64,000 nt of DNA from Chryseobacterium tagetis (GTDB lineage: Bacteria; Bacteroidota; Bacteroidia; Flavobacteriales; Weeksellaceae). The notes beneath the pieces are model-generated. The model saw nothing but the letters and a program-made list of their open reading frames with translations, did no database searches and was not told the origin of the DNA. Position numbers and translations under genes: made by a program. The stretch is taken from positions 248,001-312,000 of the forward strand of contig NZ_JAERSE020000001.1 in assembly GCF_016735585.2 (NCBI RefSeq), written 5' to 3'. Shown one piece after another: positions 26,270 through 35,456 of this stretch. Positions within the stretch are counted from its first letter, which is position 1, and each line of letters begins with the position of its first letter.

Positions 26270-26306
26270 AAACTCCATTTTATTGTAAGATGGGGTTTTA
26301 CTTTTT
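26270..26306 (+). terminator. terminator after the MFS gene
   Basis: AAACTCCAT pairs with ATGGGGTTT across an 11-nt loop, followed by a T-rich run. Confidence 0.75.
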
Positions 26307-26427
26307 TATACATCTAAAAAATTAAACATTTATTTAATTATATGAAAGATTTCATATTAGTTTGTTTTTATTTAGAAGTAATAAAAATTATTTTTGAAAA
26401 TATTTTATACTATTTTAATCGAAAAGA

Positions 26428-28641
26428 ATGAAAAAGCATTATGTTGTTGCCGCTTTACTGGTTTCAGGAGCTGTATTTTCTCAAACGACCACAGATTCTA
26501 TCAACTCTAAAAGTATTGAGGATGTAGTTATTGTGGCTTCAAGAAAACCTACGAAAATCTCAGAGATTCCCGGTACGGTTTGGGTTGTTCAGAAAGAAAA
26601 AATTCAGGAGCAGGTGAAGAGTGGGGTTCCCATTAAAGAAATGTTGTCTATTTTAATTCCGAGTATGGATATCGGTCCACAGGGAAGAACCAATTATGGA
26701 CAAAATATGAGAGGACGTTCTGCTTTAATCATGATTGATGGGGTATCATTGAACAGTATCCGTACCATCAGCAGACAGCTTGATGCGATTGATCCTTTTA
26801 ATATTGAAAGAATTGAAGTGCTTTCCGGTGCAAGCTCTATTTATGGAGGAAACGCAACGGGAGGAATTATTAATATTATAACAAAAGCTCCTGCTAAAAA
26901 AGGAATTAGCGGCGAAACAGAAGTGGGAGTCCGTACCGGATTTATGGGAAGCGATGACCATGATTTCCGTGCAGCACAATCTATTGCAGCAAAAGGGGAG
27001 AAACTTTTCGTGAGATTAGGAATTGCCTATCAGCAAAACGGTGGAGTGTATGGAGCTGATCAGAAACAGGTTCTTACGGATATTACACAGACAGACCTTC
27101 AATACAACCAGTCATTGGATATCTTGGCAACAGGAGGGTATAAGTTTAATAACAATCATAAAATTACGGCCTCTGTTCAGTATTATAATTCTAAATTTAA
27201 TGGTGACCGAAGTTTATATTTAGGGGAGAACCTTGCCGCTTTTACTACGAAAAATGCAAGTCTGCTGGAAATGAGAGACGGTTTTTCTTCAGACAAAAAT
27301 ATTGGAACGGAACGTTATATGGGAACTTTAACCTATAATGGAAATAACATTTTAGGCGGTCAGGATTTATATGTTCAGTTGGCAACGAGAGGAGAAAAAT
27401 TAGGTTTCTATCCGTTTCCCGGAACGGTAAAATTACCGGCTACGACCTCTTATATGTCTTCTTCTCAACAAAATACTTTTTATTCAGGTTTAAAAGCTTT
27501 ATTATCAAAATCTTGGAGAGGATTGAATGTAACCTATGGAGTAGACGTAGACTTGGAGAAATTTGAAGGAAACCAGTCAGTATATGATATTGCTAAAACA
27601 ATGTCAAGCGGTGGATTAATCAACGAAACCAAATACAGCTTGGGAAGATATCCTACCAACCATTCGGAAAGTTATGCAGGGTATGTTCAGGCAAAATATA
27701 ATATTCTTCCAAAATTGCAGCTTAATGGAGGGGTAAGATATCAGAATATGAATGTAAGAGTAGATGATTTCATTGGATCACAGCAGCAGACTCAGGTTGC
27801 CATGGGATACGGAACATCAGCTTCTGCCATTCCGGGAGGAAAAAGTTCTTATAATGTGACTCTTGCCAATGCGGGATTACTGTATAAATTTAATGAGCAA
27901 CATCAGGTTTGGGGAACTTTCTCACAAGGGGTAAGTTTGGCAGACCCTTCAAAATATTACGGAATCGGAGTCTATGCCTTGAATGCAGGTACAGGAAACT
28001 GGGATGTTACTTCAAGTATTAATGTAAAAGAACAACCTTTACAGGCTATTAAAACCAATCAGTTTGAAGTGGGATACCGTATCAGTAAAGGCGGCTTGAG
28101 AGGTCAGGTTGCCGGATTCTTAAGTACTTCAGATAAGAATATTACTGTAGACAGAACCACGTTCCAGATTTTGGTTAATGATCTGAAATTAAGAAATATG
28201 GGAATTGAAGCAGAGATTTCTTACAGCATGAATAACGGTGTATATTTCGGAGCCAGCGGATTATTGATCCAGTCTCAGGTTGATAACAAAGGGGAATGGC
28301 AAAAACAGGAAATTTATAATGCCTCTCCATCAAAGCTGGTGACGTATATCGGATATAATGTCAAAAACTGGTCATTCAGATTCCAGTCACTGCAAAACTT
28401 CAAATTGAAGGATGATATTAATAATGAAATTGATGGGTATAATACATCCGATTTGATGGCAGGTTACCGATTCAATTGGGGGAAATTCAATTTAGGAATT
28501 CAGAATATCTTCAATACAGATTATCAGACGATCTGGAGTAAACGTTCTCAGGTGCTGTATTCTTCATACGGACTTCCTGAACTGTTTAATTATAAAGGAA
28601 GAGGAAGAACCTATAATCTTTCCTACACTTTCGAGTTTTAA
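26428..28641 (+). CDS. TonB-dependent outer membrane receptor, IutA-like
   Basis: A 737-residue outer-membrane receptor. The signal peptide (MKKHYVVAALLVSGAVFSQ) precedes a plug domain with VVIVASRKPTKISEIPGTV near residue 30. The plug also has IDPFNIERIEVLSGASSIYG followed by GGNATGGIINIITK, closely resembling the plug of the ferric-aerobactin receptor IutA. A 22-strand barrel ends in TYNLSYTFEF, with the terminal aromatic expected of outer-membrane proteins. It probably takes up a ferric siderophore. It has a hairpin terminator behind it and stands alone after the efflux operon, so any link to that pump is unproven. Confidence 0.9.
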   Translation: MKKHYVVAALLVSGAVFSQTTTDSINSKSIEDVVIVASRKPTKISEIPGTVWVVQKEKIQEQVKSGVPIKEMLSILIPSMDIGPQGRTNYGQNMRGRSALIMIDGVSLNSIRTISRQLDAIDPFNIERIEVLSGASSIYGGNATGGIINIITKAPAKKGISGETEVGVRTGFMGSDDHDFRAAQSIAAKGEKLFVRLGIAYQQNGGVYGADQKQVLTDITQTDLQYNQSLDILATGGYKFNNNHKITASVQYYNSKFNGDRSLYLGENLAAFTTKNASLLEMRDGFSSDKNIGTERYMGTLTYNGNNILGGQDLYVQLATRGEKLGFYPFPGTVKLPATTSYMSSSQQNTFYSGLKALLSKSWRGLNVTYGVDVDLEKFEGNQSVYDIAKTMSSGGLINETKYSLGRYPTNHSESYAGYVQAKYNILPKLQLNGGVRYQNMNVRVDDFIGSQQQTQVAMGYGTSASAIPGGKSSYNVTLANAGLLYKFNEQHQVWGTFSQGVSLADPSKYYGIGVYALNAGTGNWDVTSSINVKEQPLQAIKTNQFEVGYRISKGGLRGQVAGFLSTSDKNITVDRTTFQILVNDLKLRNMGIEAEISYSMNNGVYFGASGLLIQSQVDNKGEWQKQEIYNASPSKLVTYIGYNVKNWSFRFQSLQNFKLKDDINNEIDGYNTSDLMAGYRFNWGKFNLGIQNIFNTDYQTIWSKRSQVLYSSYGLPELFNYKGRGRTYNLSYTFEF

Positions 28642-28654
28642 TTCTATAAAAACA

Positions 28655-28688
28655 AAAACAGACTTCTTAATCAGGAAGTCTGTTTTTT
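28655..28688 (+). terminator. terminator after the TonB receptor
   Basis: ACAGACTTC pairs with GAAGTCTGT, followed by a run of six T. It also lies 20 bp from the stop of the convergent ATPase gene. Confidence 0.9.
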
Positions 28689-28708
28689 ATAAGTTGATCA
28701 GGTAATTC

Positions 28709-30163
28709 TTAATTACGGAAATACTGTCTCACATCCGCTGAATCAAAAGTATAATCTGCATGATTCTCAGATTTGTCTAATTTCTTGCTAATCGTTAAAG
28801 CCCATAAAATAAGTTCTTTGCAGAAATTTTGATCTTCTTTGCTCAGTTCGGAAGCGTTTTCTTTCACCACCGTTGTGAGTGGCTGTATCTTATCCAGTTT
28901 AGCATAGAATTCTTCATCCGTATCGGCATAATTTAACTCAAGCTGATTCTTCGAAAACCACTTAATTAAATCCGTGTAAGAGGTTTTAATTCCCTCTTTT
29001 TCCAGTTTTGAAATACGTGGGAAGATATCCTCAAACAATCTCATAATCGCTTGATCGATCAGAATTTTGGCAACATGATCTGCTCCTTCCTGTTCTCCTT
29101 CATACACCAATTCAATTTTTCCGGTGATAGAAGGAATAATAGACATAAAATCTAAAAGACGGATATTTGTTTTTTCTGAACCGGTTTCCAAAAGACGCAA
29201 TTTAGCCGCAGCGAAAAGATTTTCCATAGCACTGATCGTCAATCTTGCACTTACTCCGCTTTTAGCATCCACATATTCGCTGTCTCTTGCAACGAAAGCG
29301 ACTTCTTCCAAAAGGTTTTTCGCCAAATCAGAGATCTGGATTTTCTCACGATCTTCTGGAGAAATCAAAGCTTCCTGCTCAGTAATCTGTTTGGCAAGTT
29401 CAACACTTTTCGGGTAATGAGTAAAAATCTGCGAACCGATTCTGTCTTTTAAAGGCGTTACAATACTTCCTCTGTTGGTATAATCTTCAGGGTTTGCCGT
29501 AAATACAAACTGAATATCCAAAGGCATTCTCAATTGAAAACCTCTGATCTGAATATCACCTTCCTGTAAAATATTGAACAAAGAAACCTGAATTCTGGCC
29601 TGCAGATCGGGTAATTCATTCAGAACAAAAATAGAACGGTTGGCTCTTGGAATCATTCCGTAGTGTAAAACACGCTCATCGGAATAAGGTAATTTTAAAG
29701 TTGCTGCTTTAATAGGATCGATGTCTCCGATTAAATCTGCAATATTTACATCAGGAGTTGCTAGTTTTTCAAAAAAACGGTCTGAACGGTGAACCCACGA
29801 AATCGGTGTTTCATCACCAAATTCTGCAATCAGGTCTCTCGCATATTTTGAAATCGGCTGAAACGGACTGTCGTTAATTTCAGAGCCTTTTACAATCGGC
29901 ATGTATTCATCCAAAAGATTGACCATACTTCTTGCAATTCTTGTTTTTGCCTGTCCTCGCAATCCTAAAAGATTAATGTGATGACCTGCCAGAATCGCTT
30001 TTTTCAATTGCGGAATCACAGTGTCTTCATAACCGTAAAGTCCTTCAAAAACAGGTTCTTTAGCTTTGATCTTAGCAATCAGATTAGCCTGAATTTCCTG
30101 ATTGATGGTTTTATCTGTATATCCTGAATTTTTTAATTCTTTAAATGTTGTATCGTTTTTCAT
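28709..30163 (-). CDS. magnesium chelatase ChlI-like AAA+ ATPase
   Basis: A 484-residue AAA+ protein of the MoxR/ChlI helix-2-insert class. The nucleotide loop is GLRGQAKTR near residue 67, a variant Walker A with Ala before the Lys. The Walker B region is RSIFVLNELPDLQARIQ with Asn-Glu in place of Asp-Glu, and a sensor is FVFTANPEDYTNRG. It pairs with the VWA protein encoded upstream, as ATPase and substrate-binding partner of a MoxR-VWA type chaperone or metal-insertion system. The target is unknown, and no chlorophyll or cobalamin genes are nearby. Confidence 0.85.
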   Translation of the reverse strand: MKNDTTFKELKNSGYTDKTINQEIQANLIAKIKAKEPVFEGLYGYEDTVIPQLKKAILAGHHINLLGLRGQAKTRIARSMVNLLDEYMPIVKGSEINDSPFQPISKYARDLIAEFGDETPISWVHRSDRFFEKLATPDVNIADLIGDIDPIKAATLKLPYSDERVLHYGMIPRANRSIFVLNELPDLQARIQVSLFNILQEGDIQIRGFQLRMPLDIQFVFTANPEDYTNRGSIVTPLKDRIGSQIFTHYPKSVELAKQITEQEALISPEDREKIQISDLAKNLLEEVAFVARDSEYVDAKSGVSARLTISAMENLFAAAKLRLLETGSEKTNIRLLDFMSIIPSITGKIELVYEGEQEGADHVAKILIDQAIMRLFEDIFPRISKLEKEGIKTSYTDLIKWFSKNQLELNYADTDEEFYAKLDKIQPLTTVVKENASELSKEDQNFCKELILWALTISKKLDKSENHADYTFDSADVRQYFRN

Positions 30164-30281
30164 TTGTTTAATGATATATGTTTTATATAGCAGTATTAAT
30201 TTAACATCTTACTTAGGTTTAACTAACTGCTTTATTTTAGTTGTAAAGACATTTAACTTTTTCCTTTTTCCTTGGCTCTTT

Positions 30282-31421
30282 TTAAATCCTTTTAATCCTA
30301 TTCTTCTCGTAATCTTCAAAAATCATCTGTCCTAATCCTGAAAGTCCGGTTAGGAAAGCCTTTCCTTTGTTTTGAGCCGTAAAGATTTCTACAAATTTTC
30401 GGAGATAAGGATCCTGGGCAATCATAAAGGTGGTGATCGGGATTTTCAGTTTTCTTGCCTGTGCTGCTTTATGAAGGCATTCCGAAACAATTCTTTCATC
30501 GAGTCCTACACTGTTCATGTAATATTCCCCATTCGGTAATTTCAGACAGCTTGGTTTTCCATCAGTAATCATGAAGATCTGTTTATTGGTATTTCTTTTT
30601 CTGCGGAGAATATCCATCGCCAGTTCTAATCCTGCAACAGTATTGGTATGATATGGACCAACCTGTAAATAAGGAAGATCTTTAATTTTGATGGGCCATG
30701 CTTCATTCCCGAAAACAATAATATCAATAGAATCTTTCGGATATTTTCTTTTGATTAATTCTACTAAAGCCATGGCTACTTTTTTGGCAGGAGTAATTCT
30801 GTCTTCACCATATAAAATCATAGAGTGACTGATGTCTATCATCAAAACCGTACTCATCTGAGCTTTGTGTTTGGTTTCTTCCACGATGAGGTCGTCTTCA
30901 GTCATTCTGAGATCAGAAATTCCGTTGTTGATCTGAGCGTTTTTCAGACTTTCGGTCATATTTACTGCCGATAAATCATCTCCATATTGGAAATTCCGGT
31001 GCTCACCATCACGTTCATCTCCGATTCCGGTTTTGCGGGTACGGTGATTTCCTACGCCGCTTTTCTGGAGCTTTCCAAAAATCTGATCCAGGGCATATTC
31101 ACGCAATGCAGCTTCCAGTTTGGCAGTCAGTACATTTTTACCTGCTCCTGTTCCGGAATTGCCGTCTTCAGGATCTTCAGCTTTGATATAGCCACGTTTT
31201 TTCAGATCTTCTTCAAAATCTTCACGGGTATATTCATCATCGAAAATATTGTATTCTCTGTCGAGCATATCGAGCCATTCAAAAGCTTCCTCAAGATCGC
31301 CGGAAGTGTGGATGAGCAAATCTCTGAATACATCGAAAACCCTGTCGAAATTGGAAATTTCCTCCGGAACATGCTTACTGAAAGTAAAACCCTGATGAAC
31401 ATTATTATTTTTATTTGTCAT
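30282..31421 (-). CDS. VWA-domain protein, partner of the ChlI-like ATPase
   Basis: A 379-residue soluble protein. The C-terminal half is a von Willebrand A domain with the MIDAS motif DISHSM (after TVLMI), a conserved Thr in GPYHTNTVAGLELAM and the Asp in FMITDGKPS. The N-terminal half is acidic and helical and may dock on the ATPase. The gene lies upstream of the ChlI-like gene on the same strand, with 118 bp between, and forms a MoxR-VWA style pair. The role is inferred from that association only. Confidence 0.87.
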   Translation of the reverse strand: MTNKNNNVHQGFTFSKHVPEEISNFDRVFDVFRDLLIHTSGDLEEAFEWLDMLDREYNIFDDEYTREDFEEDLKKRGYIKAEDPEDGNSGTGAGKNVLTAKLEAALREYALDQIFGKLQKSGVGNHRTRKTGIGDERDGEHRNFQYGDDLSAVNMTESLKNAQINNGISDLRMTEDDLIVEETKHKAQMSTVLMIDISHSMILYGEDRITPAKKVAMALVELIKRKYPKDSIDIIVFGNEAWPIKIKDLPYLQVGPYHTNTVAGLELAMDILRRKRNTNKQIFMITDGKPSCLKLPNGEYYMNSVGLDERIVSECLHKAAQARKLKIPITTFMIAQDPYLRKFVEIFTAQNKGKAFLTGLSGLGQMIFEDYEKNRIKRI

Positions 31422-31599
31422 GAGGTTGTTCTTGTATTTAAAACAGACAAGTTAGGAAAATATTGTAAGAAGAATGGTGCTTGAAAAATAGAAAATGTTA
31501 ATCATACTTATAAAATATTTGAAATAATTTTTGAAGTTGAAAATAGAGAGAAAGTTTTCAAATTGGAATATATTTTTTTAGTTTCTTTTTAGAACATAG

Positions 31600-31607
31600 T
31601 ATCTTTG
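31600..31607 (+). promoter_or_regulatory. -7 box (TATCTTTG) of the methyltransferase gene
   Basis: Exact TAnnTTTG match ending 17 nt before the ATG at 31625. Confidence 0.65.
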
Positions 31608-31624
31608 CACCCATATTTACAGCT

Positions 31625-32329
31625 ATGAAAGACTTAATGGGACGCGCTATCTGGGATTACTATCATAATGAAGATCCGAAAGATTTACAGACAGAAACTT
31701 CAATTTCCGAACTGGATGAACTTCCGGTGGACTATCTTTTCAGAGATTTTGAAGAAATGAATGATATCGAACAGAAAGCTTTGAAGTTATCGAAAGGAAA
31801 AACCTTGGATATCGGAGCCGGAGCGGGTTCACATTCTTTATACCTTCAAAATGAAAGAAATCTTGATGTTACGGCACTGGATATTTCACCAAAATCTATT
31901 GAGGTTTGTCAATTGAGAGGAATTCAAAAAACGGTTGCAGAAAATATGCTTCACTTTGAAGGAGAAACTTTTGATACGATTCTGTTATTAATGAACGGAA
32001 CAGGGATTTTTCAAAGTCTTAATGTGATAGATATCTATCTTAAAAAGCTTTATTCTTTATTAAATGAAAAAGGGCAGATTCTGATTGACAGTACCGATAT
32101 TCTCTATATGTTTGACCGTGATGAAGATGGAGGAGTGTACATTCCTGCAGAAGGATATTATGGTGAACTGGATTATACGGTTCATTATAAAGGAGAATCG
32201 GAAGATCCTATCAAATGGCTGTATCTTGATTTTAATACATTAAAAAATGCAGCAGAAAATAATGGATTTACAATTGAGAAAGTTGTACAGGACGAGGATT
32301 CTTATTTAGCCAAACTGATTAAAAAATAG
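31625..32329 (+). CDS. class I SAM-dependent methyltransferase
   Basis: A 234-residue cytoplasmic protein. Motif I is TLDIGAGAGSHSLYLQ near residue 60. Motif II is LDVTALDISPKSIEVC, and the motif after it is FDTILLLMNGTGIFQ. The substrate is unknown. It is a single-gene unit, divergent from the VWA gene and convergent with a lipoprotein gene. Confidence 0.88.
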   Translation: MKDLMGRAIWDYYHNEDPKDLQTETSISELDELPVDYLFRDFEEMNDIEQKALKLSKGKTLDIGAGAGSHSLYLQNERNLDVTALDISPKSIEVCQLRGIQKTVAENMLHFEGETFDTILLLMNGTGIFQSLNVIDIYLKKLYSLLNEKGQILIDSTDILYMFDRDEDGGVYIPAEGYYGELDYTVHYKGESEDPIKWLYLDFNTLKNAAENNGFTIEKVVQDEDSYLAKLIKK

Positions 32330-32391
32330 AAATTTTTTTTGACGATAAATACAATATCAATTCTCTATAAATACAGCAAAATTTTTAAAAA

Positions 32392-32868
32392 TTATTGCAG
32401 AAGAGCCCAAATTCCAACACCAATACCTGCGTAAACGAGAACCGTGATGATATCTGCAATGGGTTGTGAAAAACGTTTTTCAGCAATTTTTTCGCTATCG
32501 ATCTGGTTCTTATGGAATTTCAAAACTATTTTAGGACTACGAACAGGATGCGCAATCAGACTGTCTCTTTCCCAACGGTCAACAATGATCTTATAAGATT
32601 TACCATCAACATCAATTTTATAATTTTTATTGGGTGCAAGTTTCTCCTGAACATTAATAGGAACGGGTGTTTGTGATGCATTCTGATTTTTAGATTCAGC
32701 TACTGCAACTTTTGCCTGATTAGGAATATTGTTAGCCGTAGAAGGAGCTGTTCTGTTTCTTGATTCTTGCTTAGGATCAATTGGTGCATCGGGTTGCTTT
32801 TTTACCTGATAAGTATAACAGCTGATAAGAGAAAATGATATGATGATGAGATAAAGATACTTTTGCAT
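32392..32868 (-). CDS. small lipoprotein of unknown function
   Basis: A 158-residue protein with a lipoprotein signal (MQKYLYLIIISFSLISCYTY, lipid Cys at 17) and a proline- and asparagine-rich linker (about 25-75). A compact domain follows (NYKIDVDGKSYKIIVDRWERDSLIA), and a C-terminal hydrophobic segment (DIITVLVYAGIGVGIWALL) could be a TM anchor. I do not recognise the family. It stands alone between a methyltransferase and metG. Confidence 0.7.
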   Translation of the reverse strand: MQKYLYLIIISFSLISCYTYQVKKQPDAPIDPKQESRNRTAPSTANNIPNQAKVAVAESKNQNASQTPVPINVQEKLAPNKNYKIDVDGKSYKIIVDRWERDSLIAHPVRSPKIVLKFHKNQIDSEKIAEKRFSQPIADIITVLVYAGIGVGIWALLQ

Positions 32869-33036
32869 TAGCCAAATTTAAGAATTTAATAGAATATTCA
32901 ATGTTTTTCTTTTGGAAGATCCTGTTTTTATCAAATTTTTTCCTGCTTAAAGATAAACAATTAACAAGAAATATATTTAATACTTATTGATTCTTAAAAA
33001 CAAGAAACACTTTATCTTCTTAGATATTAAAAACGA

Positions 33037-33065
33037 AAACACCTGAAAAATATTTTCAGGTGTTT
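33037..33065. terminator. terminator downstream of metG
   Basis: AAACACCTGAAAA pairs perfectly with TTTTCAGGTGTTT around a 3-nt loop. It follows metG on the minus strand. Confidence 0.85.
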
Positions 33066-33089
33066 ATATTATAATGATAAAGATAAGAA

Positions 33090-35129
33090 TTATCCGATCT
33101 CAATACCATTTTCAACGTTGTTGTCGTCCGGAGTAACGAAAGATAATTTTCCGTCCGGTTTTGTTGTCAATAACAACATTCCCTGAGATTCAATTCCTCT
33201 GATCTTTCTTGGAGCAAGGTTTAATAAAATCATAACCTGCTTTCCAACCACTTCTTCAGGGGTGAAGCTTTCTGCAATTCCTGAAACAACAGTTCTTACA
33301 TCAACACCTGTATCAACAGTCAGTTTCAGTAATTTATCAGCTTTTTCTACTTTTTCAGCTTCTAAAATTGTTGCTGTTCTCAAGTCGATTTTTGTAAAAT
33401 CATCAAAAGTGATTTCGTCTTTCATAGGATTTGCGTTAGGATTTGTTTTTTTATTGTTTTGTTTTGTGTCTTCCAGTTTTTGGATTTGAGCTTCGATGAC
33501 ATCATCTGCAATTTGAGAGAATAATATTGGAGCGTTAGCCATTATTTGATGACCAGCTTCAATTAAAACTTTTGAAGTTTCAATTTCAGTCCAATTTTTT
33601 TGTTCTACATTAAAGATTTTATACAATTTTTGAGCTGTAAAAGGAAGGAATGGTTCAGCTAAATTTGCTAAGGCAACTGAAATTTGAGCACCAATAAACA
33701 AGGTGTTTTTAGTTTTTTCAATATCAGTTTTAACTGTTTTCCAAGGCTCTTCATTTTGAAGATAACCATTTCCAAATCTCGCAAGATTCATAAATGCTGT
33801 AAGTGCATTTCTGAACTCATAATTTTCTAAGAAGTTTCTAATTTCGCTCGCTCTTTTGCTAATTTCTTCTAATTCAGGTGCATTTATATCTCCTTCCGGA
33901 ACTTTTCCTTCGAAATTTTTATTAATTAAAACTGCAACACGATTGATGAAATTTCCAAAGATATTTGCTAATTCAGAATTATTCTTGGTCTGGAAATCTT
34001 TCCAAGTAAAGTTATTATCTTTTGTTTCCGGAGCAGATGAAAGAAGAGCATATCTTAAAACATCCTCTTGTCCCGGGAAATCTTCAACATATTCGTGTGC
34101 CCAAACCGCCCAGTTTCTTGAGGTTGAAATTTTATCATTTTCAAGATTCAGGAATTCAAAAGCAGGAACATTCTTCGGCATGATGTAATCTCCGTGAGCT
34201 TTCATCATACTTGGGAAAATAATACAGTGGAATACAATATTATCTTTTCCTATAAAGTGAACTAAATCAGAATTTTCGCTTTGCCAGTAATCTTTCCAGT
34301 CTTTTCCGTTTTTCTCAGCCCATTCTTTGGTGAAAGAAATGTAACCGATTGGTGCATCAAACCATACGTAAAGTACTTTTCCTTCAGCACCCGGAAGCGG
34401 GACAGGAACTCCCCAGTTTAGATCTCTGGTCATGGCACGAGGTTTTAAGCCGTCGTTCAGCCAAGATTTAACCTGTCCGTAAACGTTGGGTTTCCAGTCA
34501 TCTTTATGACCTTCGATAATCCATTCGTTCAGGAAGTCTTCATATTCATTTAAAGGTAAATACCAGTTTTTTGTTTCTTTTAAAATAGGAACATTTCCGC
34601 TTAGCATTGATTTCGGATTGATCAATTCTGATGGAGAAAGGGTGGAACCACATTTTTCACACTGATCTCCATATGCATTTTCATTTCCGCAATTAGGACA
34701 GGTTCCAACAATATATCGGTCTGCCAAGAACTCTCCAGCTTGTTCATCAAAATACTGCTCAGACATTTCTTCAGTGAACTTCCCTTTTTCATAAAGAACT
34801 TTAAAGAAATCCTGACTTGTTTCGTAGTGATTTTTAGAAGTTGTTCTCGAATATTCATCGAAAGAAATACCTAAATCGGCGAACGATTTTTTAATAATCT
34901 CATGGTATTTATCAACGATATCCTGAGGAGTCACTCCTTCTTTTTTAGCTCTTATTGTAATAGGAATACCATGTTCATCTGATCCACAGATAAACGCTAC
35001 ATCTTTTCCTAATCTTCTCTGAAATCTTGCGTAAACATCCGCAGGAATATAGACACCTGCCAAATGTCCTATATGAACCGGTCCGTTTGCATAAGGCAAA
35101 GCTGCCGTAATCATCTTTCTGTTTGACAT
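33090..35129 (-). CDS. metG: methionyl-tRNA synthetase with C-terminal tRNA-binding domain
   Basis: A 679-residue class I synthetase. HIGH is at residues 19-22 ([10 protein letters not shown]). The zinc knuckle [19 protein letters not shown] is at about 144-162. The KMSKS motif is KISTS at 333-337. The final ~110 residues are a Trbp111-like OB domain ([27 protein letters not shown] ... [10 protein letters not shown], split), giving the long MetG form. It charges tRNA-Met in the cytoplasm. It is a single-gene unit, divergent from susC. Confidence 0.98.
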   Translation of the reverse strand: MSNRKMITAALPYANGPVHIGHLAGVYIPADVYARFQRRLGKDVAFICGSDEHGIPITIRAKKEGVTPQDIVDKYHEIIKKSFADLGISFDEYSRTTSKNHYETSQDFFKVLYEKGKFTEEMSEQYFDEQAGEFLADRYIVGTCPNCGNENAYGDQCEKCGSTLSPSELINPKSMLSGNVPILKETKNWYLPLNEYEDFLNEWIIEGHKDDWKPNVYGQVKSWLNDGLKPRAMTRDLNWGVPVPLPGAEGKVLYVWFDAPIGYISFTKEWAEKNGKDWKDYWQSENSDLVHFIGKDNIVFHCIIFPSMMKAHGDYIMPKNVPAFEFLNLENDKISTSRNWAVWAHEYVEDFPGQEDVLRYALLSSAPETKDNNFTWKDFQTKNNSELANIFGNFINRVAVLINKNFEGKVPEGDINAPELEEISKRASEIRNFLENYEFRNALTAFMNLARFGNGYLQNEEPWKTVKTDIEKTKNTLFIGAQISVALANLAEPFLPFTAQKLYKIFNVEQKNWTEIETSKVLIEAGHQIMANAPILFSQIADDVIEAQIQKLEDTKQNNKKTNPNANPMKDEITFDDFTKIDLRTATILEAEKVEKADKLLKLTVDTGVDVRTVVSGIAESFTPEEVVGKQVMILLNLAPRKIRGIESQGMLLLTTKPDGKLSFVTPDDNNVENGIEIG

Positions 35130-35149
35130 TTAATAGTAAAGTTTAGATG

Positions 35150-35157
35150 CAAAGATA
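35150..35157 (-). promoter_or_regulatory. -7 box (TATCTTTG) of metG
   Basis: Minus-strand TATCTTTG, 20 nt before the metG ATG. Confidence 0.65.
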
Positions 35158-35456
35158 CTGATTATCTCTGAAAACTAATATCTGTCCTGTTTTTTATAGC
35201 AAGATACATTAAATAGATGTGAATTTGGGATATTTTGTTAAACGTTTGTTTAACTTTTTATTGTTGTCTAAAATGTATTATGTGTTGCATATTATCGTTT
35301 AATGAATTGTATTTAAGGATTTTAACTTTTTTAAGGTGTTTAATATAAATAATTTTATTTTAATTTTTTGTTAATTTTATGATAATTATAAAATTTTTAT
35401 AAATTGCAAGTCTGGTTTTATGCCAGGAAACTATAAAACGAAACTATATAAAGAAT
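35158..35456. other. regulatory region between metG and susC
   Basis: About 300 bp of AT-rich sequence between divergent genes. It holds the metG promoter at one end, a palindrome with an AAACGTTT core at 35237-35254, and a short hairpin CTGG/CCAG at 35412-35425 about 30 nt before the susC start. No gene or RNA was recognised. Confidence 0.6.
35237..35254. promoter_or_regulatory. palindrome, candidate LacI-type operator upstream of susC
   Basis: GTTAAACGTTTGTTTAAC contains the perfect 8-bp palindrome AAACGTTT with a central CG step, the hallmark of LacI-family operators. It also reads as GTTAAAC-GTTT-GTTTAAC with 7-bp arms. It lies about 200 bp before susC. No LacI gene is in the window, so the regulator is inferred. 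Confidence 0.45.
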
